NCBI GenBank assembly: GCA_032718475.1
Contig: JAUCBJ010007524.1
Span: 1-64,000, forward strand
Direction: 5' to 3'
Length of the DNA stretch: 64,000 nt
From: Nemertoderma westbladi
Lineage: Eukaryota > Xenacoelomorpha > Nemertodermatida > Nemertodermatidae
Shown: piece by piece, positions 20,859 to 32,522 of the stretch
Layout: each line of letters begins with the position of its first letter
Position numbering within the stretch: the first letter of the stretch is position 1
Notes under the pieces: model-generated
Told to the model about the DNA's origin: nothing
Databases searched by the model: none
The model's input: the letters and a program-made list of their open reading frames with translations, nothing else
Program-made: the position numbers and the translations under genes

Positions 20859-21485
20859 TTACTTTTAAAACACTAATTTCCTGTTGATACCTCTGCCTTT
20901 CATGAATTCTCTGTGCTCCTTTGGGTTGGGGTGGTGCAGATTAAGGGGGCGGTTGAAGCGAGGGAGGGAACTTTCCTCTCTTCTTTGTTTTATTCTTATT
21001 GGCGGTTTGGTTAAATTTCTTATTTATTTACTTAAATTTCTTAAGTACCGATTTTGGGATAGAATTGCTCAATTTATCTGTATCTGATAACTGAGCCTCG
21101 TCTTGCGCGAAGGCCCCAAGAACGTGTTGCTTATTATTTGTTGTATATTATATTGGTTTGTTACAGAAACACAATAAGTAACCTACTGCTACAGTACAGT
21201 TTGTTTTTTTTTAGATGTGTTACGGTTGGCATTTAAGTTTCATCTCTAATTCTTTCACAGGTTGTGATTCATTTGGGTGAGTTCCACCAGTCCACCATCC
21301 TTTATTGGACTCGAACTACTTGTTGTTCAGGCGAATGAGGTCGTATTTTCCTGTACCCAATACACCGTTAGCACGTAAAGTACTACTGAGTTTTGGGCAC
21401 ACCACCTTCAAAATTTTTATACTTCGTAGTTTTTGTTACTTTGTTTTTAAAAATGTTCTAGCACATATTTTCTGTTAATTTAGTT
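20859..21485. other. Intergenic DNA
   Basis: No supported gene. A short open frame at about 20884-21087 is hydrophobic and T-rich, with no recognisable domain. Confidence 0.5.
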
Positions 21486-22460
21486 ATGAAAATGGATGGG
21501 GCTGGTTTTGAGGATGGGGCTGGTCTTGGTGGGAGGGGCATTGGTTTTGGGGATGGGGCTAGTCTCGGTGGGAGGGACATTGGTTTTGGGGATGGGGCTG
21601 GTCTCGGTGGGAGGGACATTGGTTTTGGGGATGGAGCTGGTCTCGGTGGGAGGGACATTGGTTTTGGGGATGGAGCTGGTCTCGGTGGGAGGGACATTGG
21701 TTTTGGGGATGGGGCTAGTCTCGTTGGGAGGGACATTGGTTTTGGGGATGGAGCTGGTCTCGGTGGGAGGGACATTGGTTTTGGGGATGGGGCTAGTCTC
21801 GTTGGGAGGGGCATTGGTTTTGGGGATGGGGCTAGTCTCGGTGGGAGGGACATTGGTTTTGGGGATGGGGCTGGTCTCGGTGGGAGGGACATTGGTTTTG
21901 GGGATGGAGCTGGTCTCGGTGGGAGGGACATTGGTTTTGTGGATGGGGCTGGTCTTGGTGGGAGGGGCATTGGTTTTGGGGATGGGGCTAGTCTCGGTGG
22001 GAGGGACATTGGTTTTGTGGATGGGGCTGGTCTTGGTGGGAGGGGCATTGATTTTGGGGATGGGGCTAGTCTCGGTGGGAGGGACATTGGTTTTGGGGAT
22101 GGGGCTGGTCTCGGTGGGAGGGACATTGGTTTTGGGGATGGAGCTGGTCTCGGTGGGAGGGACATTGGTTTTGGGGATGGGGCTAGTCTCGGTGGGAGGG
22201 ACATTGGTTTTGGGGATGGGGCTAGTCTCGGTGGGAGGGACATTGGTTTTGGGGATGGGGCTAGTCTCGGTGGGAGGGACATTGGTTTTGGGGAATGGGG
22301 CTGGTCTCGGTGGGAGGGACATTGGTTTTGGGGATCGGGCTGGTCTCGGTGGAAAGGGCATTGGTTTTGGGGATGGGGCTGGTCTCGGTGGAAGGGGCAT
22401 TGGTTTTGGGTAATGGGGCTGGTCTCGGTGGGAGGGGCATTGGTTTTGGGGAATGGGGCA
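21486..22460. repeat. 39-bp G-rich minisatellite, about 25 units
   Basis: The unit contains GGGGATGGGGCTGGTCTC, GGTGGGAGGGACATTGG and TTTT. Because 39 is divisible by three, several frames on both strands stay open (for example a 13-residue GDGAGLGGRDIGF period), but nothing else supports coding. Units differ at a few fixed positions (GCTGG/GCTAG, GGACATT/GGGCATT), and many G-runs could form quadruplexes on the + strand. Confidence 0.92.
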
Positions 22461-23820
22461 TGCCACCAACCCACCTTTCCAATTTGAGCTGGAGGTCACT
22501 TTTTCAATTTCAATCAATGTGCGCCACTATCTGCCATATAAACACCATCCCACATTCCCATTACACCTCCCCACTACCCCACACTTTTCCTCGTCGTAGC
22601 GTACAGTATGTACATACGGATATGGGTACGGTGAATGCCTAAGGACGCTGAAAGTTATACCATCGTCGTCATACAATAAAGTAATAATGCAACTGGGGTG
22701 TGTGTACGGTATTTGGCTATATTGTACAGTACAAATAGCCTTCTACTGTATAAACAAAGATGGAGAATGACAATGGACTACCTACTGTAAGACTGCGCCT
22801 GTGGCGGAATTATAGATAATGAGGCCCGATATCTTCTTTACGGTGTCTTACACACGCTGTACACCCTTAGGCGGGTTACTAGCCTTAACCGCGAAGTGAA
22901 AACCGTGGAATGAGAAAGGTCAGAGGCCAACAATAAAGCAATAATACTCACATACAAATGTTGGAATAGGCTACGCACGATTGGCTAGACTATGCTAGTC
23001 AGAGGCGATCACAGCCACATGAGTCTTGTCACTTTGTTATCGCAAAGTGTTTTGGCAATGTTATCGATATTCATACTGTTTGTTTAATTTACAAATCTGA
23101 TGGGGTACCATAACCATAAATTTACTTCAAGACATTAAAGGAGAAAGATAATAACTGTGGAGGTTAATCTTTACGTATAAAGACCTCTAAAGGACTACTG
23201 TAAGTAAATATAATTTAATATTAAGTAAAACATGTGCGCTTAAAATTTTTTAAAATTCGCCCATATGTGAAGAATACCAGGATTTCACTTTTCGGTCGAC
23301 TTTAAATTGGAATTTTATCTATTAATATTTTTTTATTTTTTTCTATTTATCTTTATTAAGTGTTTTATAGCGCTTGTTTCTGTCTTATAACCTGTTCATA
23401 TACTAATTCGTTTATTGTTTTGGTTAGATTCAGCCCTTCTGTAACCTGTGTTTTTGGTGAAAACCTGGTATTCTTAACATGTGGCGTAACTGCAAAGTGA
23501 AATAAAACGGCAGAAAGTCTGAGTCATTCTTCACATGGGCCTTAAAAGTGGTATAAGTATCAGTATATAGTTGCTTTATAATTACTTGAAGAATTTCCTC
23601 CAAAGAGACTATCAAGTAAGTAAGTCTTAAGATCAGCTTCACCCAAACTTTCGATGTCGTTCCCTGATCGTATACTAGCCGTGACGCAGAATATTCCATG
23701 AGCTTGGTGCGGCCACTCTCCGAAGGCCTGTCGTCCATATGAAGTGAGTGCAACTTTGTTCTAATCACGAAACGAATCCAATACCTGTAATACATTCAGT
23801 CATTTAAACAGCGCACTTAG
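22461..23820. other. Intergenic DNA
   Basis: No convincing gene. An open stretch on the minus strand (23430-23795, 121 codons) has no recognised domain or repeat composition and could be chance or an exon fragment. Confidence 0.45.
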
Positions 23821-24945
23821 GATGATGCCAACTCTATAGTAAATGGAGCGGAAAAAATAGCCACCACCGGATAGGTCTAATTATAAGGACAATACTAAAA
23901 ATTGTATTGAGGACAACAGTCAAAAAGACCTACCAACAGTCTGAAAAACGCACCAACAGTCAGAAAACAGTTCCAGATAGTCTACCAACCCTGCAACCTG
24001 CCAACAGTCAAGGGCTTCAAAAAAATTCCGATTATCTAAATAGGATTCCTTAAATTCGAAATAGTGAAAATAATATCAGCAGAGCCATAACTAAGGAAAT
24101 TATGTCATTCTGTAGTACTGTATCTGTCTGTCTGTACTGCAGTAGCCAGTAGGCCTACTGGGCTGACAATCAGACAGTTGTTTAACACTGTATTCAGGTA
24201 TTACTGCTGTACTGCAGTACTGTTACTGTAGTACTGTTCTGTTACTGTATTATGGAATCCGGGAACGGCATGGACGTTCTTCTGATCGCAGTCCAAAAAA
24301 CCTGCCAACGCACAACGGACCCGTGTAGAAGTTCCAATTAACCCTTTCTGCCCTTTGGCAAACTCGAGTGGCAATCAATCGATATACTGTTTGAGACAAA
24401 TTCATTTTTTCCGCTCCATTTGCAGATTTGCTATTGATATCCTAAGTCCTGTTTAAATTACTTAATAATTTATACAATCTCATGGATGCTAAAACAGTAA
24501 ATATAAATAATATATAATATAATATATAATAATAATAAATAAATACATATAAACAATACGATTCGTTCTATCGTTTGCAGTACAGGTCATAACTGTTACT
24601 GTATTAGGATACAGATTGAATGCAGATGCAATGAATGGTTGGCGAATTCATTTTTTCCGCTCCATTTGCTATAGAGTTGGATCATCCCAAGTCCTGTTTA
24701 AATTACTTAATAATTTATACAATCTCACTCAATCTCATGGATGTTAAAACATATAAACAATACAGCAATAAGATTCGTTTGCAGTACAGTACAGGCTGAC
24801 AGGTCATAACTGCTACTGTATCAGTGTATTACGACTTACGAGGATACAGATTAAATCCATTCGTTAGGGCGGACTGTATCTAATGCAACCGTAAGGTAGC
24901 TTACCACCTATCTGCCTATAGCAAATCAATCGAAAAGATGCAGGA
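23821..24945. repeat. SINE-body copies, one inverted
   Basis: The motif TTTTTTCCGCTCCATTTGC and following sequence (GTCCTGTTTAAATTACTTAA, CTCATGGATGTTAAAACAT-like) occurs in direct orientation at about 24402-24590 and 24646-24780. A reverse-complement fragment lies at about 23832-23860. These match the body of the tRNA-headed SINE at 24946 and are 5'-truncated copies of it. Confidence 0.65.
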
Positions 24946-25165
24946 GTCTCCATGGTGTAGTGGTTAGCATACCTGAACGTTTATTGGGAGACGTGGGTTC
25001 GATCCCCGCTGGTGGCGAATTCATTTTTTCTGCTCCATTCTGCCATTTGCTATAGAGTTGGATCATCCTAAGTCCTGTTTAAATTACTTAATAATTTATA
25101 CAATCGCATGGATGTTAAAACATATAAACAATAAGGTTCGTTTGCAGTACAGGTACATGTCATAA
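24946..25165 (+). mobile_element. tRNA-derived SINE
   Basis: The head (24946-25016) folds as a tRNA-like cloverleaf. GTCTCCA pairs with TGGTGGC with one mismatch, the A box TGGTGTAGTGG matches the Pol III consensus, the T arm is GTGGG-TTCGATC-CCCGC and the B box is GGTTCGATCCC. The putative anticodon loop (ACGTTTA) lacks the invariant U33, so it is not a working tRNA. The head is followed by an unrelated AT-rich body ending in an AACAATA-like tail. A second headed copy is at about 29630. Confidence 0.7.
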
Positions 25166-25462
25166 TCTTAACTGCTAACACTGTATTAGGCTGTTAGGAT
25201 ACAGATTAAATCCATCCGTTAGGGCGGACTGTATTCAGGTATGGGTAATTCCATCCTAATTCGACAAATCGCGGTGGCATGGGGTCATCGATTTCGTTTA
25301 TTTTTGGATATATGGTCGGAAATGACACCTGATGAAATATTTCTGATGATGGTTGGATGGTGTCAGGGTGTAGGCATATTGGTTTTCGAGATATTGCAGT
25401 TCAAAGTTTGCGATTTATTCGAACATATCCCCAATGAAACCTACAGAAAATCTTTCTGACTA

Positions 25463-25706
25463 GTGGGTGGAGGTGGAGTGTCATTTTATATTTGTTGTAC
25501 ACATAAATAGGTCTCATACACATTAAATTGAAATACACAAAACCATGAATAAATACCACCCACTTGTCAGACCAACTTTTCTATGTGGGTGGAGGTGGAG
25601 TGTCATTTTATATTTGTTGTACACATAAATAGGTCTCATACACATTAAATTGAAATACACAAAACCATGAATAAATACCACCCACTTGTCAGACCAACTT
25701 TTCTAT
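25463..25706. repeat. Tandem duplication, 122-bp period
   Basis: Two nearly identical copies begin GTGGGTGGAGGTGGAGTGTC at 25463 and 25585. The matching part of the right arm (about 29210-29330) has only one copy, so this duplication arose after the inverted arms formed. Confidence 0.85.
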
Positions 25707-26432
25707 GTGGACAAAGATTGGACTTTTCGACAAATTTTGTCTTTTTGAGGCTTGAGTTAGAGTGGTCTGATTAGTGGGTAGCCCAAAACATTTAGTAAAT
25801 AGTTAGATATACCAAATGGGGGTTCTGTGGTACAATTTTCATGTACCACCAGCAAGTCAGACTTCCATACCCAGATACCATCATTTGGAAAATTGAAACT
25901 TTCCAAAATTGCCATACTTCGGAACATCACTGCAAGCGTCTGATAAAAGATGGGTGCTTGAAATGAATCATGAGTCAGTAACATGGATAAAGGAAACATG
26001 CATGACAAGTTTCGGATCCCACCCATGCCTTCTTCAGTATATATTATTCAATTTAAAAGTTCAATTTTCAAAATTAATCGTCAGATTAAATACTTTAGAA
26101 CCAAGGTCTGCTTACGGGGTTGCTCTCATAATCAGCACACATTAAGTATTTAAATGTTTTAGACACAATAAAGACTGTTTTTTCACCACCCACTTGTCAA
26201 ATATTTTATGTGTAATAAACAAGGGTAAATAATTTTAACATATTATTGACTAATTTCAATACCCAATGAGTTATATACCTTCTGATACTATTAATTATTA
26301 TATCATAATAGAAAGAAAAGCTGTTTGAAATTCATCTTATATAATTCCCTAATCCCGGCCAAGGGCAGCAGGGAATGGAACGTAATACAGTATGTTCATT
26401 ATGATGAAGCAAGTCGGTGATAATTAATATAG

Positions 26433-27222
26433 TTATTATGGTAGAAAAGATAATAGATCAATTATTGAGTATAGCAGTATTGTAGATCATGCAATTCCTT
26501 TATGAACAGTGATTGCAGACAAATTCTGCATCGTAATCGAAATTAACTGGAAGGCAGCTGGTGCATGACCAATATTTATCGCACACTACCCAAATCTGCT
26601 GATTTTTTTTGTATCACTGGCCCAAAGTTTTTAACACTTATAGCAGATATTATCATCCTCATCTGTCTGATCAGTAGGAACATCAATACAAGGGACAACA
26701 GCAACCTTGCGTTGAACTGCCTTTACTTTCTTCGCTGTAGAAGATGATAAAGTACGGCATTCCAGCTTCCCATCAGCAGTATTATCATATCTATGTTATG
26801 ACCGCGTCCCTGCTACACATGACACCACTTCTTGAAACCGGAGGCAGGGACGCGGTCATACCATAGATATGATATTACTGCTGATGGGAAGCTGAAGTGC
26901 CGTACTTTATCATCTTCTACAATGAAGAAAGTAAAGGCAGTTCACGCAAGGTTGATGTTGTCCCTTGTGTTGATATTCCTACTGATCAGACAGATGAGGA
27001 TGAGAATATCTGCTAACTGCTACAAGTGTAAAAAACTTTGGGCCAGTGATACAAAAAAAATCAGAAGATTTGGGTGGTGTGCAATGTGTGCGATAAATAT
27101 TGGTCAAGCACCAGCTGCCTGCCAGTTAATTTCGATCATTGCAATCACTGTTCATAAAGGAATTGCATGATCTACAATTTTGCTATACTCAATATTTGAT
27201 CTATTATCTTTTCTACCATAAT
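26433..27222. repeat. Nested palindrome with 30-bp spacer
   Basis: Arms 26433-26814 and 26845-27222 are imperfect reverse complements, meeting at TATGACCGCGTCCCTGC and GCAGGGACGCGGTCATA. The arms differ by small indels. A cruciform or long hairpin could form here. Confidence 0.8.
26832..27157 (+). pseudogene. Remnant of Cys-rich transposase-like protein
   Basis: Two frames together show a zinc-binding pattern. An upstream frame has CYKCKKLWASDTKKIRR; after a frame change, 27071-27157 reads W-V-V-C-N-V-C-D-K-Y-W-S-S-T-S-C and ends at a stop after C-N-H-C-S. C-x2-C spaced before W-x2-C-x2-C-x3-W-x4-C resembles the Cys-rich tail of some pogo/Tigger-type transposases, but the catalytic domain is absent. 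A diverged copy in opposite orientation lies in the left palindrome arm. The family assignment is tentative. Confidence 0.4.
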
Positions 27223-28449
27223 ACAGACTACAGTACACAGTACAAGCTACGATTTCGTCTAAGCCTATGGGAGCCCTATCAGAAAGAAATACTACAAAGT
27301 TGATGCTACCACCATCTCTTCTAAGTTTTCCATACAACAGGAAGGGTATTTTAAAACGGCTGGATAATAAAAGGGGATTAACTGATTAACGTGTTGGGGT
27401 CTCCACATAATAAGTACAACACACGTCATAAACCAATTGAGGCTGAGGGAAAGGAACAGGTTACAGAGGCAGGCTTTTCTAACTAAAACAATAATCGGCC
27501 AGGATCGGGAAGGAGCCCTATCACCACATACTACTAACTACAATCCAGCAATCGGCATGCTGCATTGCAGCTGCATTATAGGCCCTATTAAGAATGCTGT
27601 CCCATTGTCCCGGCTTGTTGACAAAAGTGAGCCTGCACAACTCCCTTATACTCTTACAGCCTTATCACCCATGACTTTTGCTAGATCATCCACATCTTCA
27701 AGGCCAGTGTCCTTTGAGACAGTAAGAAAGATGCGTCTCAAGAAAGTCATGGGCTGTCCACCATGCTTATTCACTCCATGAGGTGCACTGGCTGGTCCCC
27801 ATGGCGGAAGCAATGTCCTGCAAAGCGGAGGCGGCTTTGTTCTAGTGTCAAGCTTGGGGGAACTAATGAGACACCTCCAACTCCAATGTTATATAGTGTC
27901 TGGTTGGAGATGTGTGCATTGTACTTGACACAGTGAACCTAATCAAAACAATTAGTCAATTAACATTAACTCAATAACATAATAGGTTACAGTTTACAGT
28001 AGTCTTATTTTTGCCATACGAAAATACCACAGGTATGGGCGCTAGGTATGGGTATGAATGAACTATACAGCTATAACTCAACTACGGGTACCGCTACTGC
28101 GGTATTCACCGCTAAGGCAGTAAGGCTACTACCGCAAAGCCATACCACTACCGCAAAAAGTAACTACTGATGTCTGACTGTACGTGCTGACGTGTGCGAT
28201 CCCTGCTTATAACTGTATAATACTTATAATTATTAATTTGATCATTAAAATAATGTTGCATTGTAATTATGTAATATATATGTACTGATCAGCTGATACA
28301 GGATGCAGTTTTGATTGAAATACCGATACAGTATGGCAGCATGGTTACCTACACTTGGAGTTGTACTAAAGTCCAATATTGGACTTTGGAGTCCAAAATT
28401 GGACTTGAAGTCTAAAATTGGACTTGAAGTCCAATTTTTGACTTCTCAC
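27223..28449. other. 1.2-kb insertion in right foldback arm
   Basis: This segment has no partner in the left arm. It contains an AACAGGTTACAG motif (about 27456) shared with several other places in the window, and a short run of palindromic TCCAATATTGGA-type repeats at about 28370-28445. A segment at about 27552-27607 reappears inverted at about 30335-30390. No gene is supported. Confidence 0.5.
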
Positions 28450-29629
28450 CGACTGTAATAACTAACTATATATATTAATAATCACTGACTTGCCTAATCA
28501 TAATGAACATACTGTAATACGTTCCATTCCCTGCTGCCCTTGGCCGGGATTAGGGAATTATATAGATGAATTTCAAACAGCTTTTCTTTCTATTATGATA
28601 TAATAATTAATAGTATCAGACTGTCAGAAGGTATACAACTCATTGGGTATTGAAATTAGTCAATAATATGTTAAAATTATTTAGGCCTACCTTTGTTTGT
28701 TACACATAAAATATCTGACAAGTGGGTGGTGAATAAAACAGCCTTTTATTGTGTCTAAAACATTTAAATACTTAATAATATGTGCTGGTTATGAGAGCAA
28801 CCTCATAAGCAGACCTTGGTTCTAAAGTATTTAATCTGACGATTAATTTTGAAAATTGAACTTTTAAATTGAATAATATATACTGAAGAAGGCATGGGTG
28901 GGATCTGAAACTTGTCATGCATGTTTCCCTTATCCATGTTACTACTCATGATTCATTTCAAGCACCCATCTTTTATCAAACGCTTGCAGTGATGTTCCGA
29001 AGTATGGCAATTTTTGAAAGTTTCAATTTTCCAGATGATGGTATTGGAGTCTGACTTGCTGGTGGTACATGAAAATTGTACCACAGAACCCCCCTTTGGT
29101 ATATCTAACTATTTACTAAATGTTTTGGGCTACTCACTAATCAGACCACTCTAATTCAAGGACTCAAGCCTCAAAAAGACAAAATTTGTCGAAAAGTCCA
29201 ATCTTTGGCCACATAGAAAAGTTGGTCTGACAAGTGGGTAGTATTTATTCATGGTTTTAATGTGTATGAGACATATTTATGTGTACAATAAACATAAAAT
29301 GACACTCCACCCACTAGTCAGAAAGATTTTCTGTGGGTTTCATTGGGCTGTTGGGGATATGTTCGAATTAATCGCAAACTTTGAACTGCAATATCTCGAA
29401 AACCAATACACACCATCATCAGAAATATTTCATCAGGTGTCATTTTATACCATTTCCGACCATATATCCAAAAATAAACGAAATCGATGACCGCATGCCA
29501 CCACCCGATTTGTCGAATTTGGATGGAATTACCCGTATTCAATAGCAACCGTAAGGTAGCTTACCACCTACGTGAACGTGACCTATAGCAAATCAATCGG
29601 AAAGATGCAGGAGCCTCCGTCTGTCCGTG

Positions 29630-29840
29630 CAGCCGTGGTGTAGTGGTTAGCATACCTGAACGTTTATCGGAAGATGTGGCTTCGATCCCCGCTGGTGGCG
29701 AATTCATTATTTCAGCTCCATTTGCTATACCCTAGACAGATAGACTGGATAGAGTTGGATCATCCTAAGTCCTGTTTAAATTACCGGTACTTAATAATTT
29801 ATACAATCTCATGGATGTTAAAACATAAACATTTATTTAA
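29630..29840 (+). mobile_element. tRNA-derived SINE, second headed copy
   Basis: The tRNA-like head (about 29634-29700) contains GTGGTGTAGTGGTTAGCAT and the degenerate B box GCTTCGATCCC, followed by the same body as the SINE at 24946 (GAATTCATTATTTCAGCTCC, GTCCTGTTTAAATTAC). The acceptor stem is disrupted by extra bases upstream of the A box. Confidence 0.6.
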
Positions 29841-30536
29841 TAATTAAATTAATAATTGCTAACCTTTATTTACCACTATCTCAATGACACTGACAGACTG
29901 CAGCAAGCATAAGCTACTGCCAGACTGCCTGACAGACAAATGCGAAACACCACGCGACCACGGTACTGTAATGATAGGCCAACAGCTACAGACTGACAGA
30001 GACTCAACGATGACACCAATGATTTGACAATAATTTCATATTTCCTCTGGTCTGGACCAATCAGGAAACAGTATTCGCCTACGCGTATGTCAAATCACTC
30101 TACGTGCTCAATGTAATGTATAGATATGTGGATCTGGATACATACGACATACGTGGAAAAGTTTGACCCGCGAACAACAGGCTAATGGTGTACCGGGGTG
30201 CCAATGTCATGCTGTAGGCCTACTGTATTGCATTTGTAGGTAGGGGTACCCAAAATTTGACTGTACCAACTGATCAAAGTCCACACTCCCCTAACAGCCT
30301 AACTGCCTAACTAGTTGTGGTGGTGCAATTTTATTGACAAGCCGGCACAGCATTCTTAAAAATGCAGCTGCAATGCAGCATGCCGATCCTAGTAGTAGTA
30401 GTAGTACCTAAACCTAAGCTACAGAGCTACCTTTCAGCCTTTTACGCAGTTATTATACTGCTGTAGCTGAGTAGTGTAGTACCTGCCTACCGATACGTAC
30501 GTATGTACATAACATATTACATACAGCGATACAGGT
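29841..30536. other. Region upstream of TAB2/TAB3-like gene
   Basis: No ORF is supported. About 30335-30390 is an inverted copy of about 27552-27607 (GCATGCTGCATTGCAGCTGC). The promoter and any untranslated first exon of the following gene may lie here; I see no clear TATA box. Confidence 0.4.
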
Positions 30537-30717
30537 ATGACAACAATGGCTTCAAAGGATGATGACATGAAAAATTTGCTTTATGAAAATTATCGGCGCG
30601 ATTATCCAGATATACCAGCAGAATATGTGTACAATACTGTCGAAAGGTACTTCAAAAATATTGATAAGTGTACCAGCTTGATTCAACAACGTGATCATAG
30701 TCGACTTGATGTTTTAA
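30537..30717 (+). CDS. TAB2/TAB3: TAB2/TAB3-like, exon 1 (CUE domain)
   Basis: This exon encodes the N-terminus of a TAK1-binding adaptor. Residues about 10-55 (KNLLYENYRRDYPDIPAEYV through TSLIQQR) match a CUE ubiquitin-binding domain in length and helix pattern, at the position it occupies in TAB2 and TAB3. ATG 30537 is the first Met; a second in-frame Met four codons on is also possible. The exon ends in phase 1 at a GTGAGT donor (30718-30723), which joins in frame to the acceptor at 31269. TAB2/3 proteins bridge ubiquitin chains to the TAK1 kinase in NF-kB and stress signalling. The family call rests on the CUE, coiled-coil and NZF order across the exons. Confidence 0.75.
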
Positions 30718-31269
30718 GTGAGTTAAAATTTTATATACTTCCAGTAGTGCAGTAGTGCTGTAGTGTTTAAGCGGGATCCCGGCGAAAAATGTAATCCCGG
30801 TCCTGATCCCGACTTTTGGAACGGGATCTCTTTGTAAAAAATGTACGGTATTTGTTTAGTATCCGCGATAAATGGTTGCACCAGAACAGAAATGTAATAT
30901 CAGTAATTATAACGAATTTGAATGCCAGTAAGCAATCCAGTCATATCAGTCTGCCAATTGGGTAATCAATTGGGCATTGTGGCAAATCCGTACCAGTGGA
31001 TATAATTTTTTTGCTCGAAAACAGGTCTCTCTGGGAAAACTTTTTGGGAGAACTTTTTTTCAAAATTCAGTTGCTGGCCTGTCTCCGTGGGAAAACACTC
31101 TGACTGTCTGATATTTTCGGGAAAATTTTTTTAGTGTCCTTTACATGTTACATTGTTAACATGGATAACATTTGAAAACATGGAATACCGGAATATAATA
31201 TCCTTTGAATGTAGACTAACTAACTAATATTGCCTTTCCCACGCCATTTGTTATATTTTCTTATTGTAG

Positions 31270-32029
31270 ACGACCGACTACAGCCACAGGATGTGTGTAC
31301 TTATACTCCATCTCCACCCCCACGTATTCGATATCGTTACGGGGACCCTCTACCAATTCCTGGTGTCGACCCTCAACCACCCCGACCCCCGGTCGGCCAT
31401 TCCATATCACACGGGGGTTGGGACGCCCCAACTGACCACAGAGTCGTACACAAGAGCGTCACAGCTCCCTGTATAATTAGCCTGACAGAGGAGGTTGCTG
31501 GGCCTGCAACAACACTGAGAGACACAACAACAGTGCCGTTATCTATACCGAGACGGCGGGTCGACACATATCCGCCTACGGAGGATACTACACATACACC
31601 ACCGGACGCACAGTACGGCGCATACATCCCAAGCAATCAGCACACGGGATACAGTTCCACGGCCAATCAGAACGACCAATCAGGCTACAGTTCTCCGATC
31701 CCAGGATTCGGCTCTCCGACATCCGTCCGGGAATTGTTCCCGGTGCTTCCGGCCACGTCGCGTTCGGGTTCGGTTACTCCTATTGCCCCCGGAAGTCCTC
31801 GCTCCTCCGATCGACATCCTCGCTACCAGCCCAACACTCCATCCCCACTCAGCGACCAACGTCGGAACCCATTGACTAATCACCGCATGGGGGAAGTGTT
31901 TCTGGATCGCAAACAGACGGTAAACCAGTTACCCGCTCTGAACGACGCAGGTGAACCAGGTGGAGATCGCTCAACCGATTTGACCAGATCTCAATCCGAT
32001 CCACAAACTATTAATAGAGTCAATTACAG
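31270..32029 (+). CDS. TAB2/TAB3: TAB2/TAB3-like, exon 2 (Pro/Ser-rich linker)
   Basis: The acceptor TTCTTATTGTAG precedes the exon, and the phase-1 junction forms an intact codon. The exon encodes about 250 residues of low-complexity, Pro/Ser/Thr-rich sequence (for example TYTPSPPPRIRYRYGDPLPI and NTPSPLSDQRRNP), as expected for the disordered middle of TAB2/TAB3. Several SP and TP dipeptides are potential phosphorylation sites. The exon ends in phase 2 at CAG|GTTTGT. The frame is open throughout, with markedly higher GC content than the flanking introns. Confidence 0.75.
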
Positions 32030-32522
32030 GTTTGTAACCTACCAAATATTTACTATGTTTTGGTACAGACTCAGATAGTGTGTACAATTCATTGTGATTT
32101 AGGCCGTTATGATAAAATAAACATTTGAGAGATGTGATTTATCTAAACGGCTTATCTGTAGTTTGTTTGTATGTTTACAGAATAGCCCATCGAGTTCCGT
32201 ATTGAACGAGTTTCGTATAACCCCATTTTTCTCAAGCATTGTAGGGACACTGCCACCTGTCCACCACTTCCTCTGCCTCAAAATATCAATGCGATCTTAT
32301 AACTTTAAAAATCATATCCTGTAGAAGATTTACTAAATTAGTACCCTTAATAATTATCCTAAACTGCAGTTTGTTTATGGTAAAAATACAAACACAAAGA
32401 AAAGAGATGGAAGATTACAGAACGAACAACAAATCCAACTTCAAAAGCAATACCGTTCGTTGTCTTATAGTGTCGCGTTGTTTTAAACGAAACAGAATGA
32501 TAATATTCCAATTAAACTTATA

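Larger units (their letters stand above)
25243..29534. mobile_element. 4.3-kb foldback element with roughly 1.2-kb inverted arms
   Basis: The left arm (25243 to about 26432) is the diverged reverse complement of the right arm (about 28450-29534): both ends read GGGTAATTCCATCC, and the arms share long words such as TTCGTTTATTTTTGGATATA and CTAATCCCGGCCAAGGGCAG. GTAT flanks both ends (25239-25242 and 29535-29538) and may be a 4-bp target duplication. Inside is a second, tighter palindrome (26433-27222), and the right arm is interrupted by about 1.2 kb (27223-28449). Only remnants of a Cys-rich protein remain, so the copy is non-autonomous. Confidence 0.75.

Noticed and set aside
21458-22517. 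Pro-rich and Gly-rich frames of about 340 codons
   Set aside because: Produced by the 39-bp minisatellite on both strands; no flanking coding evidence.
23430-23795. 121-codon minus-strand frame
   Set aside because: No recognised motif, splice context or repeat link; could be an exon but unsupported.
24946-25016. Functional tRNA gene
   Set aside because: Mismatch in the acceptor stem, no U33, and a SINE body follows directly.
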